Under the pieces are notes generated by a model. It saw only the letters and a program-made list of their open reading frames with translations. It did no database searches and was not told the DNA's origin. Shown here in pieces: positions 23,384 to 29,561 of a stretch of DNA of 29,561 nt. The stretch covers positions 1-29,561 of the forward strand of contig CAZINX010000023.1 of assembly GCA_964540795.1 (NCBI GenBank), in the 5' to 3' direction. The stretch is from Dichotomicrobium sp964540795 (GTDB taxonomy: Bacteria; Pseudomonadota; Alphaproteobacteria; Rhizobiales; Rhodomicrobiaceae). A program made the translations under genes and the position numbers. How positions within the stretch are numbered: position 1 is the stretch's first letter; every line of letters starts with the position of its first letter.

Positions 23384-24961
23384 TTATTCCATCTCCTTGG
23401 TCTTGCAAAAGCGGATCGCCTCGTTGCTCTCGATCTTGTAGTTCAGTTCCCAAGGACTGGAGGCCATGAACACGGGGTCGCCGTCGCGATCGAGCATGAT
23501 CGCGGATTTGTGCTTGCTCACGAAGGTGTTAAGCGCCTTTTCGTCGTCGGAGCTGAGCCAGCGCGCCATCTGGTAAGGCGTCGGCTCGAACTCCAGAGCG
23601 ACCTTGTATTCGCTCCTGGCGCGGTCGCTGACCACGTCGAGTTGTAGCTGGCCAATGACCCCAACGACCCACTGCGAGCCGATATCCGGCTTGAGCACCT
23701 GGATCAGCCCTTCTTCGGACAAATCCTGAAGCGCCTGGCGCATCTGCTTGACGCGGCCAGAGTCGGTCAGGCGCACGCGGCGCAGGATTTCCGGCGCGAA
23801 GGCGGGCAGGCCGGTGAAGCGCAGGCTCTCGCCCTCGGTGAAGGTGTCGCCGACGCGGATCGTGCCGTGGTTCGGGATGCCGATCACATCGCCCGGCCCG
23901 GCCTCGTCGGCGATGCCCCGGTCCTGCGCCATGAAGATGATGGGGCTGTGGACCGTGATGTCCTTGCCGGTGCGAACCTGGCGCAACTTCATGCCGCGCT
24001 TGAACCGGCCGGAGCAGATGCGCATGAACGCGATCCGGTCGCGGTGGTTCTTGTCCATGTTCGCCTGGATCTTGAAGACGAAGCCCGTGACCTTGTCCTC
24101 ATCCGGCGTCACATCGCGCGGCGTGGCCGGGCTGGGACGCGGCGGCGGCGCATTCTCGGCGATCAGGTCGAGCAGGCTGGTGATCGAGTAGTCGCGCAGC
24201 GCGCTGCCGAAGATCACCGGCGTCTGGTGCCCCTCGCGAAAGGCCTCAGGGTCGAAGGGCGGATAGGCCGCCTCGGCAAGTTCCGCCTCTTCCCGCGACT
24301 GCGCCAGCACGCCCGCATCCACGCGCTCTTCTAGCTGCGGATCATCTAGGCCGGAACACGTCAGAACGGTATCCATCGGCCCGCCGCGGCCCTGCGACGA
24401 GGCATGGAATTCGTTGCGCGCCAAGTCGTAACAGCCGTGAAACTGCCCGCCCATGCCGAGCGGCCAAACGCGCGGCGCGATATCGAGTTGCAGCTCCTCC
24501 TGAATTTCGTCGAGCAGGTCGAAGGTCTCGCGGCCCTCGCGGTCCACCTTGTTGATGTAGGTGATGATCGGGATGTCGCGCAGCCGGCAGACCTCGAACA
24601 GCTTGCGCGTCTGGCTCTCGATGCCGCGCGCCGCGTCGATCACCATGATCGCGCTGTCCACCGCCGTGAGCGTGCGGTAGGTGTCCTCGGAAAAGTCTTC
24701 GTGGCCTGGCGTGTCCAGCAGGTTGAACAGCAGGTTGTTATAGGTGAACGTCATCACCGAGCTTGTGACGGAGATGCCGCGCTCCTGCTCGATCTTCATC
24801 CAGTCCGAACGCGCGCGCCGCGCCTCGCCGCGCGCCTTCACCGCGCCCGCCATATGAATGGCGCCGCCCTGCAGCAGCAGCTTTTCCGTCAATGTCGTCT
24901 TGCCGGCGTCCGGGTGCGAGATGATCGCAAACGTCCGGCGCTGGTCGTGAGTCAGGTTCAT
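23384..24961 (-). CDS. prfC: Peptide chain release factor 3
   Basis: RF3 is the GTPase that removes RF1/RF2 from the ribosome after peptide release. From ATG 24961 it has 525 residues, against about 529 in E. coli. G1 is SHPDAGKTT (15–23), G3 is DTPGHEDFSEDTYRTL and G4 is NKVDREGR. The later FEPTPYQMARWL (domain III) is characteristic of RF3 and separates it from EF-G and LepA. ATG 24961 has GGAG 9 nt before it; the frame is open further upstream to 25090 but those 43 codons are not RF3-like. It stands alone, and a 304-nt intergenic region with a hairpin separates it from the ferredoxin gene. Confidence 0.96.
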   Translation of the reverse strand: MNLTHDQRRTFAIISHPDAGKTTLTEKLLLQGGAIHMAGAVKARGEARRARSDWMKIEQERGISVTSSVMTFTYNNLLFNLLDTPGHEDFSEDTYRTLTAVDSAIMVIDAARGIESQTRKLFEVCRLRDIPIITYINKVDREGRETFDLLDEIQEELQLDIAPRVWPLGMGGQFHGCYDLARNEFHASSQGRGGPMDTVLTCSGLDDPQLEERVDAGVLAQSREEAELAEAAYPPFDPEAFREGHQTPVIFGSALRDYSITSLLDLIAENAPPPRPSPATPRDVTPDEDKVTGFVFKIQANMDKNHRDRIAFMRICSGRFKRGMKLRQVRTGKDITVHSPIIFMAQDRGIADEAGPGDVIGIPNHGTIRVGDTFTEGESLRFTGLPAFAPEILRRVRLTDSGRVKQMRQALQDLSEEGLIQVLKPDIGSQWVVGVIGQLQLDVVSDRARSEYKVALEFEPTPYQMARWLSSDDEKALNTFVSKHKSAIMLDRDGDPVFMASSPWELNYKIESNEAIRFCKTKEME

Positions 24962-25265
24962 TCTTTCTCCGGGCATGTTGATGCGCGCGTGCCCTGCACG
25001 ACTGGGAGACATATAAGCCCTGCATGGGCGGCCCAACAGTCCATGCGCCTGCGCCTCGATGAAACAAATTCCCGAGACGCGCGCAAGCAATTGCAGCAGC
25101 CCGGTTTGCGGCTCATGCTAACCACTGTGACGGGGCCATAGAGTGTCAAAGAAACCTGACACTTTGGCTGTCATGTGCTATCCATGATGTCGGCCATTTC
25201 GGTTAAGCTGCACATGAGCACGCGAAATCATGCGCGTGCCTTGGCGATGACGAAAGGAGACACGG
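24962..25265. other. Intergenic region between divergent prfC and ferredoxin genes
   Basis: No coding sequence is supported here. It holds the hairpin/inverted repeat at 25142–25163, a candidate promoter for the ferredoxin gene (CTGACA at 25156–25161, then a 17-nt spacer, then TATCCA at 25179–25184), and the ribosome-binding site AAAGGAG just before 25266. I see no clear promoter for prfC. Confidence 0.5.
25142..25163. promoter_or_regulatory. AGTGTCA-N8-TGACACT hairpin / inverted repeat
   Basis: A perfect 7-nt inverted repeat encloses the loop AAGAAACC. The right arm overlaps CTGACA, a possible -35 for the ferredoxin gene, so it could be an operator. It shares the 7-8-7 geometry and the AGAAACC loop core with the hairpin at 23286–23307, and its arms with the site at 22688–22708. 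Confidence 0.45.
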
Positions 25266-25577
25266 ATGGCGCAAATCATCGTTACCGACCGCAAGGGCGA
25301 GACCCATGCGCTGGAGGCCGTAGAAGGCTGGCGCGTCATGGAAATCCTGCGGGACTACGGGGTCGGTGTAGAAGGAACTTGCGGCGGCGGGTGCGATTGC
25401 GCCTCCTGCCATGTGCTGGTGGATGACGCGTGGATGGATCGGCTGTATCCGCCGCGCGAAGAGGAAGAATTCAAGCTCGATGAACTGCCAACGGTCCAGC
25501 CGAACTCGCGCCTGTCGTGCCAGATCATCTGGGACGATTCGCTGGACGGGCTGAAACTGACCCTGGCGGACTATTAG
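25266..25577 (+). CDS. Adrenodoxin-type [2Fe-2S] ferredoxin
   Basis: This is a 103-residue electron carrier. The four cluster cysteines are C39, C45, C48 and C85, with the adrenodoxin-type spacing C-x5-C-x2-C; they lie in GTCGGGCDCASCHV and RLSCQIIW. An extra cysteine at C43 sits between them. The acidic stretch PPREEEEFKLDELP is where partner reductases and P450s bind in relatives. The start ATG 25266 has a strong AAAGGAG. It lies 9 nt ahead of cysG, so the ferredoxin could serve reductive steps of sulfur or haem metabolism, or act as a general Fe–S/P450 donor; this is inferred. Confidence 0.94.
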   Translation: MAQIIVTDRKGETHALEAVEGWRVMEILRDYGVGVEGTCGGGCDCASCHVLVDDAWMDRLYPPREEEEFKLDELPTVQPNSRLSCQIIWDDSLDGLKLTLADY

Positions 25578-25586
25578 GATAATGGA

Positions 25587-26987
25587 ATGCGCCACTTTCC
25601 CGTTTTCGTCGATCTCAAGTGCCAGCGCGTCGTCATTTCCGGCGCGGGCGAGACAGCGGCCGCCAAGCTGCGCCTGCTGCTCAAGACCGAGGCGCTGATC
25701 GAGGTCTATTGGGAAGACGCTTGCGACGATGTGCGGAGGTGGCATGACGAGGGTCGCCTGCGCTGGTTCGCCAAGCCGTTGCCCGCGGCGGCGCTTTTCG
25801 GCGCGCGGCTCGTCTATTCGGCGCATGAGGACCCGGAGGCCGACGCGCAAGTCCGCGCCATGGGCGAGCGTATGGGCGTGCTGGTCAACGTCGTTGACAA
25901 CCTGACCCTGTCGCAGTTCATCACGCCCGCGATGGTTGATCGTGACCCGGTGACGGTGGCGATCGGGACCGAAGGCGCCGCGCCGGTGCTCGCGCGGCAG
26001 ATCAAGGCGGATGTCGAGGAGCGGCTCCCGGTCGAACTGGGGCAGCTGGCCGCAATTGCGCGCGATTACCGGGAAGCGGCGGCGAAACTGCCGGGCGGAC
26101 GGGTGCGCCGGGCGTTCTGGTCGCGGTTCTTCGAGACCGACGGGCCGACGGCGCTGGCCGAAGGCGGCGAAGATGCCGCGCGCGGGGCGCTGGAGCGGCT
26201 GATTGCGGAATATGAAGATGGCGAGCCGCAGCATGAGAGCGGCCGCGTGATCCTCGTGGGCGCGGGGCCGGGCGATCCTGAGTTGCTCACGCTCAAGGCG
26301 CGGCGCATCCTGCATGAAGCCGACATCGTGCTCTACGACCGGCTTGTCGATCCGCGCATTCTGGAACTGGCCCGGCGCGAGGCCGAACTGATCGAAGTCG
26401 GCAAGACGCCGGGCGGCCCGGCCTGGAATCAGGACGACATCAACGCCGCGATGATCGCCCACGCGCAGTCCGGCGCAGTTGTCGTGCGGCTCAAATCCGG
26501 CGACCCGATGGTATTCGGCCGCGCCGATGAGGAACTCGACGCGCTGGACGCAGCGGGCATCGCGTGGGAGGTCGTGCCGGGCATCACATCGGCATCCGCG
26601 GCTGCCGCATCTTCCGGGCGCTCGCTCACCCGACGCGGGCGCAACCAGACCATCACCTTTCTGACCGCGCATGAGGCGCAGGGCTATGCCGAGCATGACT
26701 GGCGCGCGCTGGCGCGGCCGGGCAATGCGATCGCGATCTATATGGGGTTGCGGGCGGCGCGCTTCGTGCAGGGGCGGCTGATGCTGCATGGCGCATCGCC
26801 GGAAACGCCTGTGACCGTCATCGAGAACGCGTCACGGCCCGAGGAAAAACGGGTGAGCGCGACACTCGGCGATATGTGCGAGCGGATCAGCGAAGCTGGG
26901 ATCGCCGGCCCCGCCATCATCTTCATCGGACTGCGCGCGCGCCGCGCGCAAGCGGCCGGGACAGATTCCCGCCGCGAAGCCGTCTGA
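25587..26987 (+). CDS. cysG: Siroheme synthase
   Basis: CysG converts uroporphyrinogen III to siroheme, the prosthetic group of sulfite and nitrite reductases. This 466-residue fusion has the N-terminal NAD-dependent dehydrogenase/ferrochelatase part (MRHFPVFVDLKCQRVVISGAG, then MVDRDPVTVAIGTEGAAPVLAR) in residues 1–210. The C-terminal methyltransferase begins with ILVGAGPGDPELLTLKA near residue 220, with GDPMVFGRADEEL and PGITSASAAAASSG further on. AGGA lies upstream of ATG 25587. It follows the ferredoxin by 9 nt and is followed by a 48-codon ORF. The sulfite reductase genes that often sit beside it are not in the window. Confidence 0.95.
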   Translation: MRHFPVFVDLKCQRVVISGAGETAAAKLRLLLKTEALIEVYWEDACDDVRRWHDEGRLRWFAKPLPAAALFGARLVYSAHEDPEADAQVRAMGERMGVLVNVVDNLTLSQFITPAMVDRDPVTVAIGTEGAAPVLARQIKADVEERLPVELGQLAAIARDYREAAAKLPGGRVRRAFWSRFFETDGPTALAEGGEDAARGALERLIAEYEDGEPQHESGRVILVGAGPGDPELLTLKARRILHEADIVLYDRLVDPRILELARREAELIEVGKTPGGPAWNQDDINAAMIAHAQSGAVVVRLKSGDPMVFGRADEELDALDAAGIAWEVVPGITSASAAAASSGRSLTRRGRNQTITFLTAHEAQGYAEHDWRALARPGNAIAIYMGLRAARFVQGRLMLHGASPETPVTVIENASRPEEKRVSATLGDMCERISEAGIAGPAIIFIGLRARRAQAAGTDSRREAV

Positions 26988-26997
26988 GGAGGCCGCC

Positions 26998-27144
26998 ATG
27001 CAGGACGCACAGCGAATCCCTCAAGCCGAAGCGCATGTCAGCCCGTCGGACCGCCCGGGCGGAACCGGCGCGGCAAACGCCCGTCCTGAGCGCCCGCCGC
27101 AGAGGACCGCGCCGCAGTTCGTCGATCCGTGGCGCGGCTGCTAA
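26998..27144 (+). CDS. 48-residue small protein after cysG
   Basis: This short ORF has a strong GAGGAGG ribosome-binding site 6 nt before ATG 26998 and starts 10 nt after the cysG stop. The sequence is Pro/Arg/Gly-rich and probably disordered in the middle; it ends FVDPWRGC, with a terminal cysteine. There is no membrane segment. I know no family for it. Good spacing and ribosome-binding site favour a real gene, while the simple composition argues for caution. Confidence 0.5.
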   Translation: MQDAQRIPQAEAHVSPSDRPGGTGAANARPERPPQRTAPQFVDPWRGC

Positions 27145-27152
27145 GGCCGGCT

Positions 27153-27803
27153 TCAGTGCCGCGTCGTGCGATGGCCTATGCTCGGGATCTCCACCTCGCC
27201 GCTTTCGCGCCGATGCACCGCCATCGCCATGTCGGACAGCGAGTCGTAGACGCGGCGTTTCTCCCCCCGGTAACTCGTGGTAAGCGGCGTCGAAGCCGCC
27301 CACAACGCGGAGAACCCGAGGCAGGCCCTGCGCACGGCGTCCGGCGCGCGCTCTTCCGCGATCTCCAACGCCTGAGGACGCTTCGGCGCGCGGCGCATGG
27401 CATCGCCCGACCAGCAGATCGACGAGCCGAGCGTGAGTTGTTCATGCGCGTCCAGAAGCGCGGGGTTGCGCGCCCAGCGCACGCGCGCGGGCACGGCCTC
27501 GCCGCGCAGCACCGGCCGGATCGCGCGCAGCACCTCGTCAAGGGTGTCGCTTGGCGCGGGCTTCGCGAAGATGATATTGGCGCTCACCTGCTCCGCGCCG
27601 AGTTCGTCCGCCTTGGCCGCCAGCGCCCTCGCCGCCGGGCTCGCAGGCGAACGCGCGACCAGTGTTATAGCATAGTCGCCAGCTTCTTCAGACGGCGCGC
27701 TGCGAAGGTGGCGGAGGTAATTGTCGATCAGTTCCACGATGCGGAGCGTGGCGCGGGCCGCATGATCGGTGGGGCGGGTCGGCAGATCTGAAAAGCGGCT
27801 CAT
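27153..27803 (-). CDS. Uncharacterised 216-residue protein
   Basis: I do not recognise this family. The protein is soluble, with no signal peptide or membrane helix. Its N-terminal half is helical (RIVELIDNYLRHLRSAP) and then carries YAITLVARSPASPAARALAAKADELG, quoted here as the segments YAITLVARS and AARALAAKADELG. The C-terminal half has a conserved-looking HEQLTLGSSICWSGDAMRR and LGFSALWAASTPLT. No catalytic motif is obvious. ATG 27803 overlaps the stop of a 23-codon ORF (27800–27871). It is convergent with the cysG cluster and follows the cytochrome c gene on the same strand, after a 256-nt gap. Confidence 0.65.
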   Translation of the reverse strand: MSRFSDLPTRPTDHAARATLRIVELIDNYLRHLRSAPSEEAGDYAITLVARSPASPAARALAAKADELGAEQVSANIIFAKPAPSDTLDEVLRAIRPVLRGEAVPARVRWARNPALLDAHEQLTLGSSICWSGDAMRRAPKRPQALEIAEERAPDAVRRACLGFSALWAASTPLTTSYRGEKRRVYDSLSDMAMAVHRRESGEVEIPSIGHRTTRH

Positions 27804-27871
27804 CGTCTCAAATCCTCAATCGTTTTCTTGCGGCGCATCCACGCGGATGCCCGTGCGTGTTCAGGGTTCAT
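27800..27871 (-). CDS. Possible 23-residue peptide coupled to the next gene
   Basis: This ORF (MNPEHARASAWMRRKKTIEDLRR) ends with a stop overlapping the ATG of the 216-residue gene as ATGA. It is basic and probably helical. No strong ribosome-binding site precedes ATG 27871. It may be a leader peptide for translational coupling or chance. Confidence 0.3.
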   Translation of the reverse strand: MNPEHARASAWMRRKKTIEDLRR

Positions 27872-28059
27872 GACCCGGCATTCGCGCGGCGCGGGAAAGC
27901 CGCCGATTATGGCCGGCAGAGCGGAAAACGCGGCGGAACAAGGCCGCGCCGGCCCCTTGGCTACGCGGGGAACGATTGAGGCCGTTCGCGCTATTGATCG
28001 CCTGCTGGAATTAAGGAAGGATTGATCGGGCCACTTTTTCGCCACGATCTGGCGGCCCG

Positions 28060-28902
28060 TCAGGGAGCGCGCGGCGGGGTGTTGCCTGATTGCGTCTGCA
28101 TGGTCTGGCGGAAGGGTTGCGCCGGGCTGCGCGCGGGGAAGCCGGCGCGCATATAGGCGATGATCTGCCAGGCCTGCTCGCGGGTGAGTTCGTCGTCGAA
28201 ACCCGGCTTTTCGGTGCCCAGCGGCTCGCCGCCTTCCATAATGGTCCAGAGCAGATAAGCGTCCGTGCTGTAATCCTGCTCCAGCGTGTAGGGCAGCGAC
28301 GGCATGGGCGGGCTGAGCGCCTGCGCGCGCGGGCCGTCCCCTTCGCCGGCCGCGCCGTGGCATGACGCACAGTTGTCGCGGTAGAGCGTTGCGCCGGCCT
28401 CGATCGCCGTCAACGTATGACCGACGGTGTTTTCGGCCCGCTGATAGCGTTCGGGGATCTCCGCTTCAAGGCGAGGGCGCGTTTCCGCGCGTTCGCTGGC
28501 GCCATTATCGGATCGCCCGGCTTCGCCGTCCGTATCCCGCTCTTCGCGCTCAGCGTTGGCCGTCTTCGTCGACTCACTCGAAGGGTCAGGTTTGCGTGCG
28601 GGCGGCGGCGGCGTTTCCTGATGCAAAAACTGCCGCCACGCGTGCTTTTCCGGCGCCCAGGGGTCTTCTGCCCGCCACGGATGCCGCGGCGGCGGGTCGG
28701 CGGGGCCGTAGTAACAGGTGCGGCCGTAGCGGCAGTCGCGCCGCTTGTGGCAGTCGATGCGCCCGCAATCCCGCCAGGGCGGGCAGTAACGATACGGCTG
28801 GCAGACGCCATATGCAGAGGCGGGCGTTACAGCCGGCACAGCCAGGATCAAGCCCAGCCCCAGAGACACTGCCAAAAGCCGACACACACGCAATACCAGC
28901 AA
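28060..28902 (-). CDS. Secreted c-type cytochrome with cysteine-rich N-terminal domain
   Basis: This 280-residue protein begins with a signal peptide (LLAVSLGLGLILAVPAV, cleavage near PASA). A Cys-rich block follows with seven cysteines in about 30 residues (residues 34–63: C34 in YGVCQPYRYC to C63 in RTCYYG). A charged linker rich in Glu/Arg/Ser/Pro covers residues 75–160. The C-terminal cytochrome c domain has the haem motif CASCH near residue 179 and an axial-ligand methionine candidate in SPPMPSLPY. It should be exported to the periplasm and carry one covalent haem. The start appears to be TTG 28902 with GGGG upstream, so the exact N-terminus is uncertain. Confidence 0.82.
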   Translation of the reverse strand: MLVLRVCRLLAVSLGLGLILAVPAVTPASAYGVCQPYRYCPPWRDCGRIDCHKRRDCRYGRTCYYGPADPPPRHPWRAEDPWAPEKHAWRQFLHQETPPPPARKPDPSSESTKTANAEREERDTDGEAGRSDNGASERAETRPRLEAEIPERYQRAENTVGHTLTAIEAGATLYRDNCASCHGAAGEGDGPRAQALSPPMPSLPYTLEQDYSTDAYLLWTIMEGGEPLGTEKPGFDDELTREQAWQIIAYMRAGFPARSPAQPFRQTMQTQSGNTPPRAP

Positions 28903-29067
28903 CGCGCCAACCCCTTTGCGAGACCGGCATTATCGCCGCTGTCGCGTCCGCCGTAAAGCGGTGGCAGCGGTTCGATTTCGACATTCGCCTCCCGTCGCAG
29001 CGCCTGCCCGAGCAAATGTCTGAATGGAAATACCAATAGCAACTTACACAAATCCAGCGGAGCTTTT

Positions 29068-29122
29068 GAATTTGACATTTGATCGAGAGCACGGCCGCAT
29101 ACGGGACTCAAATGTCAAATTC
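29068..29122. repeat. 15-bp perfect inverted repeat at the left edge of the IS110 remnant
   Basis: GAATTTGACATTTGA (29068–29082) is perfectly inverted at 29108–29122, with a 25-nt spacer. The arms are AT-rich in contrast to the GC-rich surroundings. The right arm ends at the point where IS110 transposase similarity begins, so it may be a trace of a terminal repeat of another element or a hairpin at a breakpoint. Confidence 0.6.
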
Positions 29123-29347
29123 GCTCCACTGGGTCTGGTGCCGCGCCAGAGCGGCGCCGGGGGCAAGGTGAAACTCGGGCCGATCAGCAAGCGCGGCAAC
29201 GGCTATCTGCGCCGCCTGCTGGTCAAGCTGCTGGCCACCAAGCCGCGCAAGCTTGCAGCGGTGGCGCTGGCGAACAAGATGGCGCGCATCGGCCGGGCGC
29301 TGATGGTGCGCCAGCAGGATTTCCGCGCCGCCCCGACAGCGGCCTGA
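29117..29347 (+). pseudogene. IS110-family transposase, C-terminal remnant with internal deletion
   Basis: The reading frame open from 29024 carries an IS110 transposase tail from about 29117: LGLVPRQSGAGGKVKLG, then ISKRGNGYLRRLLVK, then KPRKLAAVALANKMARIGRALMV. This is the C-terminal transposase_20 region. About 30 residues normally lying between RRLLV and the KPRK block (the GAHAVL...WIAALL stretch of relatives) are missing, and the catalytic N-terminus is absent, so the gene is dead. The first 93 nt of the frame (29024–29116) do not resemble transposase. Confidence 0.85.
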
Positions 29348-29561
29348 GCGGTCGCCTGGCAGGCCGTCGGACAAACGCAAACTTGCGAGGGTAAAGACGC
29401 GTGATGGCAATGTCGGTCGACTGACGGATCGATAGCACCCTTGCCGGGTCAAAGGGGCATAGCGACCCCGCGGGCTTGATGCAGGCCCCGATTCACGGTT
29501 CCCATCAGGGCCAGCGGCCATGCGCCGCGCAAACAGGCCTGACACATGACCGCGAGCGACC
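29348..29561 (+). mobile_element. 3' non-coding end of an IS110/IS1111-type element, continuing past the window
   Basis: At least 214 nt without a supported gene follow the transposase stop. The sequence (for example CATCAGGGCCAGCGGCCATG near 29504 and TGACACATGACCGCGAGCGACC at the end, the latter given as its last part CATGACCGCGAGCGACC) looks like the tail found after IS110-family transposases. In IS1111-group elements this end encodes the bridge RNA; whether it does here is inferred. The right terminus is outside the window. Confidence 0.6.

Noticed and set aside
25203..26789. 528-codon open frame on the minus strand opposite ferredoxin and cysG
   Set aside because: It is the antisense shadow of two clearly conserved genes in GC-rich DNA; its translation is Arg/His/Gln-rich without any domain.
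27828..28025. 65-codon plus-strand ORF between the 216-residue and cytochrome c genes
   Set aside because: No ribosome-binding site and no recognisable feature; lies opposite the minus-strand transcript.

Overview
The window is GC-rich DNA from the chromosome of an alphaproteobacterium. A Hyphomicrobiales-like lineage or a close neighbour is my best guess from gene content and order: argB–HAD nucleotidase–dapD, ubiB–ubiE diverging from mutM–enoyl-CoA hydratase, a DUF6456 protein paired with a DnaA-domain-IV-like protein, an adrenodoxin-type ferredoxin, and a fused siroheme synthase. I found no tRNA, rRNA, CRISPR array or prophage structural genes. Most of the window is densely packed housekeeping sequence with many 1–4 nt gene overlaps. 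Its right edge is a decayed IS110-type insertion sequence.

Layout. 1–2933 (minus strand): an S24/LexA-like XRE regulator, a small uncharacterised protein, and a double-AAA+ ATPase that runs off the left edge. 3025–4354 (plus): a translationally coupled pair, a DnaA-domain-IV-like DNA-binding protein and a DUF6456 protein, divergent from the XRE regulator across an SOS-like palindrome. 4360–6114 (minus): SufE and two membrane proteins of unknown function. 6168–9359 (minus): an overlapping argB–HAD–dapD operon for arginine and lysine/peptidoglycan precursors, with a DUF433/DUF5615 toxin–antitoxin-like pair attached at its end. 9562–10977 (plus): an unusual protein joining a Clp-N domain, a PopZ-N-terminus-like motif, a beta-rich domain and a membrane anchor. 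10974–13368 (minus): ubiB and ubiE for ubiquinone synthesis. 13460–15167 (plus): mutM and an enoyl-CoA hydratase.

15310–17855 (plus): a cyanide-insensitive-type cytochrome bd quinol oxidase (cydA, cydB) with a 34-residue DUF2474 third gene. It is preceded by a good FNR/FixK-type box, which suggests control by oxygen. 17833–22598 (minus): a YhaO-like nuclease and a YhaN-like SMC-type ATPase, probably a Rad50/Mre11-like DNA repair pair. 22770–23189 (plus): a small four-helix membrane protein. 23384–24961 (minus): peptide chain release factor 3 (prfC). 25266–27144 (plus): ferredoxin, siroheme synthase cysG and a 48-codon small ORF. 27153–28902 (minus): an uncharacterised protein and a secreted c-type cytochrome with a cysteine-rich N-terminus. 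29024–29561: IS110-family remnant with a long 3' non-coding end.

The observations most worth following are the Clp-N/PopZ-like membrane-anchored fusion, two hairpins of identical geometry and loop but different stems on either side of prfC, a related inverted repeat upstream of two genes, the toxin–antitoxin-like pair on the argB–dapD operon, and the rearrangement that puts cydAB where rpsT–dnaA is often found in related genomes.
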